A DNA stretch of 64,000 bases from Bacillota bacterium (GTDB lineage Bacteria > Bacillota > Clostridia > Lachnospirales > Lachnospiraceae). The notes beneath the pieces were generated by a model. That model made no database searches and was not told the DNA's origin. It saw only the letters and a list, made by a program, of their open reading frames with translations. The position numbers and the translations under genes are program-made. This document shows positions 44,277 through 53,548 of this stretch, in pieces; the stretch's first letter is position 1; the number at the start of each line of letters is the position of its first letter. The DNA is taken from the NCBI GenBank assembly GCA_023442465.1, contig JAEZZQ010000047.1, positions 1-64,000 of the forward strand, written 5' to 3'.

Positions 44277-46262
44277 ATGAATGTATTCAGACAAGAAGAT
44301 AATTGTTTAAAATTTCATTATGATGCGGAAGAACTTTGGATTCAGCCATGGGGGGCGAACAGCTTCCGTGTCCGTGCTTCCAAAATGGCTCAGATGCCCG
44401 GTGAGGACTGGGTGCTTGAGATAGAGCCGGAGAAGACAGTATCAGAGATAAAAATAGAAAAGGATTATGCGACGATTAAAAACGGTAAAATCGAGGCCAG
44501 GATTTCCCATTATGGAAAGCTCACATTTTATAACCAGAAAGGTGAAGTGCTCTTAGATGAATATTTGAGGAACAGGCTGGATGTATTTGCAGATTACTGC
44601 AGCGCACTTGAAGTTGAAGCCAGAGAATTCAAGCCGATTCCGGGAGGGGATTATCATCTGTCCATGCGCTTCGTTTCCAATCCTGAGGAAAAAATATATG
44701 GCATGGGGCAGTATCAGCAGCCTTACCTGAATCTGAAGGGCGCGGATCTCGAACTGGCGCAGCGAAATTCACAGGCCAGCGTACCGTTTGCAATTTCCTC
44801 TCTGGGATACGGGTTTCTTTGGAATAATCCCGCAGTCGGAAGGACCATATTCGGCAAGAATATCACAACTTGGGAAGCATATTCAACAAAAGCGCTGGAT
44901 TATTGGATTACGGCGGAGGATACCCCTGCCAAAATAGAAGAGGCATATGCCAAGGCTGCGGGTACGGTGCCTATGATGCCGGATTATGCCATGGGATTCT
45001 GGCAGTGTAAGCTTCGTTATCAGACGCAGGAGGAACTTTTGGAGGTTGCAAGGGAATACAAAAGAAGGGAACTTCCTATTTCCGTTATTGTTATTGATTA
45101 TTTCCACTGGCCGCTGCAGGGTGACTGGAAGTTTGATCCTAAGTATTGGCCGGATCCGGATGCCATGATTAAAGAATTGAAAGATATGGGCATCGAGTTA
45201 ATGGTTTCCATATGGCCTACTGTGGATTACCGCAGTGAAAATTTTAATGAGATGAAAGAAAAGGGATATCTGATCCGTACCGACAGAGGATTTCGCATGG
45301 TTATGGATTTTCAGGGAAACACGGTTCACTTCGATGCGACCAATCCTGAGGCCAGAGAATATGTATGGCAGAAAGCGAAGAAGAATTATTATGATAAAGG
45401 CATAAAAGTGTTCTGGCTGGATGAAGCAGAGCCGGAATACAGCATTTATGATTTCGATAACTACCGTTATCATATGGGACCCAACGTACAAATTGGAAAT
45501 ATTTATCCTGCCATGTATGCAAAAACCTTTTTCGACGGCATGAAGGCGCAGGGGCAGGAGAACATCATCAACCTGCTCCGCTGTGCATGGGCGGGCTCCC
45601 AGAAATACGGAGCTCTCGTATGGTCGGGGGATATTCATTCCAGTTTCACAAGCCTGCGCAACCAGCTGGCAGCAGGGCTGAATATGGGAATTGCAGGAAT
45701 TCCATGGTGGACCACCGATATCGGAGGATTCCACGGCGGAGACCCGAAAGACCCTGCGTTTCAGGAGCTCTTGATAAGGTGGTTCGAGTATGGAACTTTC
45801 TGTCCGGTTATGCGTTTGCACGGCTATAGAGAGCCGCTGAAAGAGCCTATGGGAACAGAGGGAGGGGCGGCATGCGTTTCCGGCGCGGATAATGAGGTGT
45901 GGTCATTCGGAGACGAAGCCTATGAAATTTGCAAGACTTATTTACAGCTTCGGGAAAATATGAAGCCTTATATTACACAATTGATGAAAGAGGCTCATGA
46001 AAAAGGAACGCCGGTTATGAGACCGTTATTCTATGATTTCTCTGAAGATGCAAAAGCATGGGAAATTGAAGATGAATATATGTTTGGCCCGGATTTTCTT
46101 GTTGCGCCCATCCTTTATGCGGATATGAGAAAAAGAGAAGTCTATCTGCCAAGCGGCAGCAAATGGAAACATTATTGGACCGGAGAAACCTTTGATGGCG
46201 GAAGGGCTGTCGAAGTGGATGCCCCGCTTGCGCAGCTTCCGGTATTTACAAAGTGTGATTAG
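44277..46262 (+). CDS. GH31 alpha-glycosidase (alpha-xylosidase/alpha-glucosidase type)
   Basis: The 661-residue glycoside hydrolase has an N-terminal beta domain (about 1-230) and a GH31 barrel with the catalytic nucleophile in VFWLDEAEPE (Asp382) and the likely acid/base in VWSGDIHSSF (Asp452). IPWWTTDIGGFHGGD is a hallmark of the family. No signal peptide is present, so it acts in the cytoplasm on imported oligosaccharides. AAAGGAG precedes the ATG. It lies in an operon between the CUT1 permeases and a YicI alpha-xylosidase. Its own substrate (alpha-xyloside, alpha-glucoside or another) is not settled by the motifs. Confidence 0.88.
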   Translation: MNVFRQEDNCLKFHYDAEELWIQPWGANSFRVRASKMAQMPGEDWVLEIEPEKTVSEIKIEKDYATIKNGKIEARISHYGKLTFYNQKGEVLLDEYLRNRLDVFADYCSALEVEAREFKPIPGGDYHLSMRFVSNPEEKIYGMGQYQQPYLNLKGADLELAQRNSQASVPFAISSLGYGFLWNNPAVGRTIFGKNITTWEAYSTKALDYWITAEDTPAKIEEAYAKAAGTVPMMPDYAMGFWQCKLRYQTQEELLEVAREYKRRELPISVIVIDYFHWPLQGDWKFDPKYWPDPDAMIKELKDMGIELMVSIWPTVDYRSENFNEMKEKGYLIRTDRGFRMVMDFQGNTVHFDATNPEAREYVWQKAKKNYYDKGIKVFWLDEAEPEYSIYDFDNYRYHMGPNVQIGNIYPAMYAKTFFDGMKAQGQENIINLLRCAWAGSQKYGALVWSGDIHSSFTSLRNQLAAGLNMGIAGIPWWTTDIGGFHGGDPKDPAFQELLIRWFEYGTFCPVMRLHGYREPLKEPMGTEGGAACVSGADNEVWSFGDEAYEICKTYLQLRENMKPYITQLMKEAHEKGTPVMRPLFYDFSEDAKAWEIEDEYMFGPDFLVAPILYADMRKREVYLPSGSKWKHYWTGETFDGGRAVEVDAPLAQLPVFTKCD

Positions 46263-46293
46263 GTTAACAAATAATTTTAACTGTTAATTTTGA

Positions 46294-46309
46294 GTCCGCT
46301 AATGCGGAC
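46294..46309 (+). promoter_or_regulatory. small hairpin before the dehydrogenase ribosome site
   Basis: GTCCGC pairs with GCGGAC across TAAT, ending three bases before GAGGT of the next gene. It may stabilise a processed mRNA end or influence translation start. Confidence 0.4.
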
Positions 46310-46321
46310 ATGAGGTATAAA

Positions 46322-47341
46322 ATGATGAAAGCTGCTGTGTTTTACGGTAAAAAAGATTTAAGAATAGAAGAAGTAAAAAAACCTGTTCCCGGGTATGGTG
46401 AGGTGCTCGTCAAGGTGCATGCCTGCGGGGTATGCGGAACGGATGTACATATTTACGAAGGAGACGAAGGCGCCGCGAAAAGTCCCGCCGGAACTGTTCT
46501 GGGACATGAGTTCGCCGGTGAAGTGACAGAAATAGGAAAAGGCGTAAAGCGGATAAGGGTTGGAGACAGAGTATGTGTCGACCCCAATAAGCTATGCGGC
46601 AAATGTGAATATTGCAGGAATGGGATCGGTCATTTCTGTGAAAACATGATCGGTATCGGGACGACGGTAAACGGGGGCTTTGCAGAATATTGTGCGGTAC
46701 CTGAGGAACAGGCATATCTTATTTCCGAGGCGCTTACCTTTGAAGAAGCAGCAATGGCAGAACCGGTAGCGTGCTGTTTGCATGGGATCGATATGTGTGA
46801 GATACACCCCGGGGATACGGTAGCGGTATTTGGCATGGGAATGATCGGGCTTCTTATGCTGCAGCTTGCGCGCATCAGCGGAGCCGCAAAAATTATTGCC
46901 ATAGAGCCCGTGGAGATCAAGAGGGGGCAGGCGGTAAGATTAGGGGCGGACCTTGTGATTGACCCGGGAAAGCAGGACATAAAGCAAGTGCTGTCAGAGA
47001 ATCATATTACCCGCATTCATACAGTGATTGAATGCGTCGGAAGGATTGACAGCATGAAACAGGCGTTGGAAATTGCGGGAAAGAAATCGGTAGTCATGCT
47101 GTTCGGACTTACAAGGCCGGAGGAGGAGATTGCAATCAAGCCCTTTGAGCTTTTTAAAAAGGAGATTACATTAAAAGCATCCTTCATTAATCCTTATACG
47201 CAGCAGCGTGCTATTTCCTTGATAGAATCGGGAAAAATTGATGTCAGATCCATGATTTATAAAAAAATGTCCCTGGAAGAACTGAGTAAGGTATTGGAAG
47301 ATGGAGCTATGCGCAGTCAGGGCAAGATCATTATAGGCTGA
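46322..47341 (+). CDS. zinc-dependent alcohol dehydrogenase (sorbitol/threonine dehydrogenase type)
   Basis: The 339-residue medium-chain dehydrogenase has the catalytic zinc ligand region CGVCGTDVH and GHEFAGEV. The structural zinc site has four cysteines in CGKCEYCRNGIGHFC, and the Rossmann segment VFGMGMIGLLMLQL binds NAD(P). It oxidises a secondary or sugar alcohol, or a sugar. The start at 46322 follows GAGGT by six bases. Between two GH31 genes and before a sugar-acid dehydratase, it may oxidise the sugar released by the glycosidases. The exact substrate is unknown. Confidence 0.88.
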   Translation: MMKAAVFYGKKDLRIEEVKKPVPGYGEVLVKVHACGVCGTDVHIYEGDEGAAKSPAGTVLGHEFAGEVTEIGKGVKRIRVGDRVCVDPNKLCGKCEYCRNGIGHFCENMIGIGTTVNGGFAEYCAVPEEQAYLISEALTFEEAAMAEPVACCLHGIDMCEIHPGDTVAVFGMGMIGLLMLQLARISGAAKIIAIEPVEIKRGQAVRLGADLVIDPGKQDIKQVLSENHITRIHTVIECVGRIDSMKQALEIAGKKSVVMLFGLTRPEEEIAIKPFELFKKEITLKASFINPYTQQRAISLIESGKIDVRSMIYKKMSLEELSKVLEDGAMRSQGKIIIG

Positions 47342-47390
47342 TAAGCAATTCAAGACAGTTTCAATAAAAACTTTATATATGGGAAATTAA

Positions 47391-47413
47391 GTATAAAACA
47401 CTCATCAGGAGAT
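47391..47413 (+). repeat. single hairpin-repeat remnant before yicI
   Basis: GTATAAAACACTCATCAGGAG-like remnant (GTATAAAA then CACTCAT then CAGGAG) whose AGGAG end is the ribosome site of the alpha-xylosidase gene. Same family as 15182 and 25229. Confidence 0.5.
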
Positions 47414-47418
47414 AAATT

Positions 47419-49713
47419 ATGAAATTTACAAATGGGTATTGGCGTATCAGAGAAGAAATAGAACCGGTTTATGCTGTTGAGTATTACGACTGCGAAGTAA
47501 AAGACAATAAACTGACCGTATATGCGGCAACCAAGCATATGGGAGATCGCGGAGATACGCTGAATCAGCCGATGCTTACGGTAACCTTTTCCAGTCCCAT
47601 GGAAGATGTGATCAAAGTTTCTGCGGTACACTTCAAAGGTTCCTTAAATAAAGGCCCTGACTACGAAGTAAATAAACAAAGCGGAGATTTTGTCTCCATT
47701 TCGGAGGAGGAAGAAAAAATTATATATACCTCCGGAAAAACCAGTGCGGTCATTTATAAGGCAGCAAACGCCTGGAAGGTGGAATTTAAAGATGGGAACA
47801 GGCTTCTCACCGAGAGCAGTTATCGCAACCTTGCTTACATGAAGAATAAAGAAACAAAGCAAAATTATATGGCGGAGCAGCTCCTTTTGGACGTAGGTGA
47901 ATATGTATACGGCATGGGAGAGCGTTATACGCCTTTTATAAAAAATGGGCAGGTTGTGGAAATCTGGAATGAAGACGGAGGAACGGCTTCTGAACAGACA
48001 TACAAAAATATTCCCTTTTATGTTACCAATAAAGGTTACGGAGTATTCGTAGCACATGCCGGGGATGTTCATTTTGAAGTGGGCAGTGAAAAGGTAGAAA
48101 GAGTACAGTTCAGCGTGCGGACCGAACAGATGGAATATTATATTTTAAACGGCCATACGCCGAAAGGAACGGTACAGTTATATACGCAGCTCATGGGAAA
48201 ACCGGCGCTTCCGCCTTCTTGGTCTTTTGGGCTGTGGCTGACCACATCCTTTACGACAAACTATGACGAGAAGACGACATCGAGCTTTATTCAGGGCATG
48301 GCCGATAGAGATATTCCTCTGCATACTTTTCATTTTGACTGTTTCTGGATGAAGGGCTATGAATGGTGTAATTTTGAATGGGACAAGGACACCTTCCCGG
48401 ATCCGGAAGGAATGTTGAGACGTTATAAAGAAAGAGGACTACATATCTGCGTATGGATTAACAGCTATATCGGACAGAAATCGGCGCTGTTTGACGAAGG
48501 GATGGCGCATGGATATTTCGTTAAAAATGCTGACGGATCGGTGTGGCAGTGCGACAGATGGCAGGCAGGGATGGCTCTGGTGGATTTCACAAATCCGCAG
48601 GCCTGCAAGTGGTATGAGGATAAGCTGGAGAGACTTATCGATATGGGGGTAGACTGCTTCAAAACGGATTTCGGAGAAAGAATCCCGGTGACAGGAGTGC
48701 AGTATTACGACGGCTCCGATACGGTGAAAATGCACAATTATTATGCCTATCTTTATAATAAGGTGGTGTTCGAACTGCTGGAAAGAAAGCTCGGAAAGGA
48801 CAAGGCTCTTGTGTTTGCAAGATCTACGGCAGCAGGCGGGCAGAAATATCCCGTCCACTGGGGCGGTGACTGTACTGCTACTTATCCGTCCATGGCGGAG
48901 GACCTTAGAGGCGGACTGTCCTTAGCTCTTGGAGGCTATGGCTTCTGGAGTCATGACATAGGTGGCTTTGAACAAACGGCTTCAGCCGATGTGTATAAAC
49001 GTTGGTGCGCCTTCGGACTGTTAAGTTCACACAGCAGGCTGCATGGCTCTGCTTCCTATCGTGTGCCGTGGCTGTTCGATGAGGAAGCATGTGATATCTT
49101 AAGAAAGTTTGTGAAGTTAAAATGTTCCCTCATGCCTTATATCTATGCACAAGCAGTAAAAGCGCATAAAGAAGGAATTCCTATGATGCGCCCTATGTTC
49201 TTGGAATTTCCGGAAGATTTGACGTGCGAGACCTTGGACAAGCAGTATATGCTGGGAGATTCCTTGCTTGTAGCACCTGTTTTCAAGGAAACAGGAGAGG
49301 TTTCTTACTATTTGCCGGAAGGGAAATGGACCAGTTATCTTACCGGAGATGTGAAAGAAGGAGGCAAGTGGTATAAGGAAGTTTTTGACTATTTCCACCT
49401 TCCGTTAATGGTTAGGGAAAATACTGTTCTGGCAGTAGGAAGTAATGATGAAAGGCCGGATTATGATTATACGGAAGGCACCACATTGAAGCTGTTCCAG
49501 ATTCAAGACGGGGCACAGATCCATACAATAGTACCTGATATTGACGGCAGGGAAACAATGAAGGTTTCTGTTTCGGCCCAAAAGGGCAAAATCTCCTTGA
49601 GTGTTCTTTATTCATCGCAATCCGGGGGCGATAAGCACTTCTTTGTGGAAGCGGTAGGCCATCCGGAAGCGGAAGTGGTGATAACAGAAAACCGGGCGGA
49701 AATTGTGCTATAA
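47419..49713 (+). CDS. yicI: alpha-xylosidase (GH31, YicI family)
   Basis: The 764-residue enzyme follows E. coli YicI closely along its length (772 residues there). The xylose-recognising segment HFDCFWMKGYEWCNFEW is present, the nucleophile lies in CFKTDFGERIP (Asp417) and the acid/base in HWGGDCTATY (Asp484), with GFWSHDIGGFE. It releases alpha-linked xylose from isoprimeverose and xyloglucan fragments. It has no signal peptide, so it is cytoplasmic and acts after import by the CUT1 transporter. AGGAG precedes the ATG. It lies in the operon from 40988 to 51474. Confidence 0.95.
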   Translation: MKFTNGYWRIREEIEPVYAVEYYDCEVKDNKLTVYAATKHMGDRGDTLNQPMLTVTFSSPMEDVIKVSAVHFKGSLNKGPDYEVNKQSGDFVSISEEEEKIIYTSGKTSAVIYKAANAWKVEFKDGNRLLTESSYRNLAYMKNKETKQNYMAEQLLLDVGEYVYGMGERYTPFIKNGQVVEIWNEDGGTASEQTYKNIPFYVTNKGYGVFVAHAGDVHFEVGSEKVERVQFSVRTEQMEYYILNGHTPKGTVQLYTQLMGKPALPPSWSFGLWLTTSFTTNYDEKTTSSFIQGMADRDIPLHTFHFDCFWMKGYEWCNFEWDKDTFPDPEGMLRRYKERGLHICVWINSYIGQKSALFDEGMAHGYFVKNADGSVWQCDRWQAGMALVDFTNPQACKWYEDKLERLIDMGVDCFKTDFGERIPVTGVQYYDGSDTVKMHNYYAYLYNKVVFELLERKLGKDKALVFARSTAAGGQKYPVHWGGDCTATYPSMAEDLRGGLSLALGGYGFWSHDIGGFEQTASADVYKRWCAFGLLSSHSRLHGSASYRVPWLFDEEACDILRKFVKLKCSLMPYIYAQAVKAHKEGIPMMRPMFLEFPEDLTCETLDKQYMLGDSLLVAPVFKETGEVSYYLPEGKWTSYLTGDVKEGGKWYKEVFDYFHLPLMVRENTVLAVGSNDERPDYDYTEGTTLKLFQIQDGAQIHTIVPDIDGRETMKVSVSAQKGKISLSVLYSSQSGGDKHFFVEAVGHPEAEVVITENRAEIVL

Positions 49714-49752
49714 TAATGTAAGAAAAAAGCATATAAGGAAGGCGGCTCACGT

Positions 49753-51474
49753 ATGGAATACGAAAGTCAGAAAATCAGAAAAACAGCTCCAGAAATGGAT
49801 CCGCTCAGAATGGGAATGGGATGGACTGCAGAGGACCTGGAAAAGCCTCAGATTTTGATAGAAAGCACCTTCGGAGACAGTCATCCCGGCAGCGCCCATT
49901 TGCTCGCGCTCGTGGAGGAAGCGAGAAGGGGTGTGAATGAGACCGGGGGAAAGGCTGCGAGGTATTTCGCTACCGATATCTGTGACGGTATGGCGCAGGG
50001 ACATGACGGTATGAATTATTCTCTGCCTTCCAGGGACGTTATCGCCAATTTGATCGAAGTCCATGCAAAGGCTACGGTCTTCGACGCAGGCGTATTCATT
50101 GCAAGCTGTGATAAGGCGGTACCTGCACACCTTATGGCGATAGGAAGAATAAACATACCTGCCATTGTGGTCACCGGAGGTGTCATGGATGCAGGGCCGG
50201 ACCTTCTTACATTGGAACAGATCGGTGCCTACAGCGCCATGTATAAAAGAGGAGAAATATCCGAGGAGGAGCTTACCTACTATAAACAACATGCTTGCCC
50301 TTCCTGCGGAGCTTGTTCCTTCATGGGAACGGCCTCTACCATGCAGGTCATGGCGGAAGCGTTAGGCCTTATGCTTCCGGGAAGCGCGCTCATGCCTGCA
50401 ACCGATGCAGAACTTAAGAAAATAGCATATATGGCAGGAATTCAGGCGGTCGAGCTGGCAAAAAAGGGAAGAAAAGCTTCGGACATCGTGACGATGAAGT
50501 CCTTTGAAAACGCGGTAATGGTTCATGCTGCAATATCGGGTTCCAGCAATTCACTGCTGCATATCCCGGCTATCGCTCATGAATTCGGCTATGAAATGGA
50601 TGCAGACTTATTCGACAGGCTGCACCGGGGAGCTCATTACTTGTTAGATATCCGGCCCTCAGGGCAATGGCCGGCTCAGTATTTTTATTATGCCGGCGGC
50701 GTACCGAGGATAATGGAGGAGATAAAAGGCAGGCTCCATCTGGACGTGATGACGGTGACGGGGAAAACGCTGGGAGAAAATCTGGAGGAGCTAAAGCAAA
50801 ACGGCTTCTATGACAAATGCGAGGAACATCTTCGCAAAGTGGGAAGAAAGAGAACGGATATCATAAGAGAATTCTCCTCGCCTATAGGAACAGACGGTAC
50901 CATAGCAGTCTTAAAGGGAAATCTTGCTCCCGACGGCGCGGTAGTAAAGCATTCCGCAGTGCCTAAGGAAATGTTTCATGCAGTGCTTCGGGCAAGGCCA
51001 TTCGATAGTGAAGAAGAAGCCATAGAAGCGGTGCTCTGCCGCAGGATAATGCCGGGAGATGCTGTAATTATCCGTTATGAGGGTCCAAAAGGCAGCGGCA
51101 TGCCGGAGATGTTCTACACGACGGAAGCGATAGCTTCCGATGAGAAACTGGGAAAGACCATCGCGCTGATTACGGATGGAAGATTTTCCGGTGCTTCCAA
51201 GGGACCTGCGATCGGACATGTTTCTCCTGAGGCCGCGCAGGGAGGCCCTATCGCATTAGTGGAGGAGAACGACATTATACTGGTTGATATTCCGGGCAGA
51301 AAGCTGGAGATAATAGGAATAGACGGAGTGCAGATGCAGGAAGAGGAAATAGGGGAGGTTCTCGGGAACAGGAGAAAGTCTTGGAAGCAAAAGGCCAAGA
51401 AGACGGATTCCAAAGTACTCGAATTATTTAAAGAAAAAGCAGTATCACCTATGAAAGGCGGTTACATGGAGTAA
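49753..51474 (+). CDS. IlvD/Edd family dehydratase, probable sugar-acid dehydratase
   Basis: The 573-residue Fe-S dehydratase has the cysteine ligand in ASCDKAVPAH (Cys119), the ACPSCGACSFMG cluster (Cys182, 185, 188), and ITDGRFSGASKG near the C-terminus. In place of the SCN motif of classical dihydroxy-acid dehydratase it has FGDSHPGSAH, which I associate with the YjhG/YagF xylonate dehydratase branch. It lies 39 bases after the alpha-xylosidase gene and away from ilv genes, so a role in dehydrating an aldonic acid such as xylonate is more likely than valine synthesis. This role is an inference. Confidence 0.82.
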   Translation: MEYESQKIRKTAPEMDPLRMGMGWTAEDLEKPQILIESTFGDSHPGSAHLLALVEEARRGVNETGGKAARYFATDICDGMAQGHDGMNYSLPSRDVIANLIEVHAKATVFDAGVFIASCDKAVPAHLMAIGRINIPAIVVTGGVMDAGPDLLTLEQIGAYSAMYKRGEISEEELTYYKQHACPSCGACSFMGTASTMQVMAEALGLMLPGSALMPATDAELKKIAYMAGIQAVELAKKGRKASDIVTMKSFENAVMVHAAISGSSNSLLHIPAIAHEFGYEMDADLFDRLHRGAHYLLDIRPSGQWPAQYFYYAGGVPRIMEEIKGRLHLDVMTVTGKTLGENLEELKQNGFYDKCEEHLRKVGRKRTDIIREFSSPIGTDGTIAVLKGNLAPDGAVVKHSAVPKEMFHAVLRARPFDSEEEAIEAVLCRRIMPGDAVIIRYEGPKGSGMPEMFYTTEAIASDEKLGKTIALITDGRFSGASKGPAIGHVSPEAAQGGPIALVEENDIILVDIPGRKLEIIGIDGVQMQEEEIGEVLGNRRKSWKQKAKKTDSKVLELFKEKAVSPMKGGYME

Positions 51475-51478
51475 TAGA

Positions 51479-51518
51479 AGGTTAAGCAATTCGGCAAGGG
51501 ATTGCTTAACCTTTTTAT
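51479..51518 (+). terminator. Rho-independent terminator of the alpha-xyloside operon
   Basis: AGGTTAAGCAAT pairs perfectly with ATTGCTTAACCT (12 bp) across a 10-base loop and is followed by TTTT. Confidence 0.9.
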
Positions 51519-51559
51519 ATTTGGGCAAATGATAAGCGGATGAGAGTGCGAAACAAAAG

Positions 51560-52312
51560 CTATGTTGCCAATAGTATCTGATTCATATCCAAGGCATCCC
51601 CGAACTTTCCTACAGCGGTATATTCCCCGTTTTCCTCCTGAAAGCCCTCGCTCATTAAAAGGACCTCCTGCGGCAGGACGGTGCCATCCGTGTATTGTAT
51701 ACCAGTTATAATAAGAGGGTAGGTAGTATCCAGCTCATTGAAATTAATGCCGTTAGCCTTCTGCTATGCCTGCACATCCTCTCCGTCGCAGTAAATGGAA
51801 TAGGAAAGCGGAGATGATCGGAAGCTGCGAACCTTCACATTACAGCCAGCCAGCGTTATCGTGCGGTTTATGTCGTAGGAAACGGAGCCGTTGGCAGATA
51901 AATCGATGGAGAAGTTCCATTCTCCTTTTACCAGATCCTTTGCTGTTCCTGCCTTTTCTCCATATTCCTGAAGGGCTGAAAAATTGCAGGATAAGCTGGC
52001 GCCGTTAAAGTCATAATCCGTATTTTTCTGTATCCATATTTCATATTCTCTGCTTCCGCTCGTTTCGGGCTGCTGAAATGAGTCTGTAAAACTTGAGGAA
52101 ATGCTCGCATAGGCATCCATTGCGTTAGAAAAGTTCAGTTCATAGTCCATAGCACTGTTTTCTGTAATATCTCCCTGCTCGGCGGTAATCCGGAATAGAA
52201 TATAAATCAGGTTTTCATCCTGAATGGTCTGTTCCAAGGTAATCGTTATCCCGCTGTCCGAGACGGATTGTACGCTCTGGTCGGAATACCCGCTTTCTAT
52301 TAAAAGTTGCAA
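51560..52312 (-). pseudogene. truncated DUF4179/DUF5643-type anti-sigma-like gene with internal stop
   Basis: The minus strand encodes about 182 residues resembling the extracellular part of DUF4179 anti-sigma-like proteins (LIESGYSDQSVQSVSDSGIT, then a beta-rich domain). A TAG at about 51763 interrupts it. The same frame continues for 66 more codons in a similar style (FNELDTTYPLIITGIQYTDG) to the stop at 51560. The N-terminal cytoplasmic and membrane part is missing and there is no ribosome site, so the gene is both 5'-truncated and broken by a nonsense codon. No sigma factor gene is adjacent. Confidence 0.75.
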
Positions 52313-52441
52313 CTCCTTATCTTTACATCTCTTTGATGATATTTACTCCAATACGGTTCATTTTACATACATATATTGTTTAACAATTTTGAAATTTGCG
52401 CAATGTTTTAGTCATTTTTATTCATTTTATAATATTATATC

Positions 52442-52470
52442 TATGTATTTAACATGGAAACTGGTATAAT
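52442..52470 (+). promoter_or_regulatory. extended -10 promoter of the DUF2804 gene
   Basis: TGGTATAAT (TATAAT at 52465-52470 with an extended TGn) lies 20 bases before the ATG of the DUF2804 gene. The -35 region (TATGTA) is poor, as is usual for extended -10 promoters. Confidence 0.5.
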
Positions 52471-52490
52471 AATACAAAAGGGGGGATATT

Positions 52491-53519
52491 ATGAAAACCA
52501 GAAACCATGAAATAACAACGGCTCAGAAGCTGCTTGGTGCTGATGGCTCCATCGCGGAAAGAGGCTGGTCCAGAAGGCAGCTCCAGGCTTATCGCCGCGA
52601 GGATATTAAGGCCCCTAAATTCCGTATAAAAGAATGGGATTATTATCTGGTAATGAATGAAGACTATGGTGCTGCCTTTACCATATCCGACGACGGTTAT
52701 ATCGGGTTGCAGTCCGTCTCCTTGCTTGACTTTAAGAAAAAATGGGAGCATACGGAGACCATTTTAAATCTTCTGCCTATGGGCAGGCTGCATATGCCGG
52801 CAAGCTCCTGTGAGGGGGACGTCAGATATGAGGACAAACGCCTTAAGATGTCGTTTTGCTTGGAAGAGGAAAAGAGAATCATAGACTGCCTCTTCCATAA
52901 TTTTCATGAAGGCAGAGATTTCACGTGCCATATTGAATTGGAACAGCCGGACATGGATACGATAGCAATAGCTACTCCGTGGAAGGAGAAAAAGAACGCT
53001 TTTTATTATAACCAGAAAATCAATTGTATGCGTGCCAAGGGCTGGATGGAACTTGGCGGTGCAAGATACGAATTCTATCCGGATACCGGTTTCGGCACGC
53101 TGGATTGGGGACGCGGTGTGTGGACATACAATAACGTATGGTTTTGGGGGAGCGGGAACTGTGATTTGGACGGACATGCTTTCGGCTTCAATATAGGCTA
53201 CGGCTTCGGAGATACTGGTTCAGCTTCTGAGAACGTTATATTTTACGACTATAAGGCGCACAAGCTGGAGGATGTCACCTTTCATATTCCGAAGGACGAT
53301 TATTTGAAGCCATGGAAATTCACTTCAAGTGACGGCAGGTTCGAGATGGATTTCGTACCGGTCATCGATAGGGCGGCGAAGCTGAATGCATTTATTATCG
53401 CCTCCGACCAGCATCAGGTATTCGGGCGCATGTCGGGAAGGGCAGTGTTGGATGATGGCACCGTGCTTACTGTGGAGAATATGATGTGCTTTGCGGAAAG
53501 GGTTCATAACAGATATTAA
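52491..53519 (+). CDS. DUF2804 family protein
   Basis: The 342-residue protein matches the DUF2804 pattern: an N-terminal SRRQLQAYRREDI, then a beta-rich body with RLHMPASSCEGDVRYED and the highly aromatic LDWGRGVWTYNNVWFWGSGN (about 203-222). It has no membrane segment or signal peptide. The family is broadly spread in Firmicutes and Actinobacteria, and its function is unknown; lipocalin-like folds have been suggested for related families. A GGGGGG ribosome site precedes the ATG. The aldehyde dehydrogenase gene follows at 29 bases, probably in the same transcript. Confidence 0.85.
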   Translation: MKTRNHEITTAQKLLGADGSIAERGWSRRQLQAYRREDIKAPKFRIKEWDYYLVMNEDYGAAFTISDDGYIGLQSVSLLDFKKKWEHTETILNLLPMGRLHMPASSCEGDVRYEDKRLKMSFCLEEEKRIIDCLFHNFHEGRDFTCHIELEQPDMDTIAIATPWKEKKNAFYYNQKINCMRAKGWMELGGARYEFYPDTGFGTLDWGRGVWTYNNVWFWGSGNCDLDGHAFGFNIGYGFGDTGSASENVIFYDYKAHKLEDVTFHIPKDDYLKPWKFTSSDGRFEMDFVPVIDRAAKLNAFIIASDQHQVFGRMSGRAVLDDGTVLTVENMMCFAERVHNRY

Positions 53520-53548
53520 GTGATTAAAGCGGGAAGATGGGAGCAAAC

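Noticed and set aside
45198..45821. 207-codon minus-strand frame
   Set aside because: Antisense to the GH31 catalytic region; the composition is that of a reversed coding strand.
49753..51474. ilvD for valine/isoleucine synthesis
   Set aside because: No ilv or leu genes are near, the gene follows yicI by 39 bases in a sugar operon, and the SCN motif of classical IlvD is replaced.
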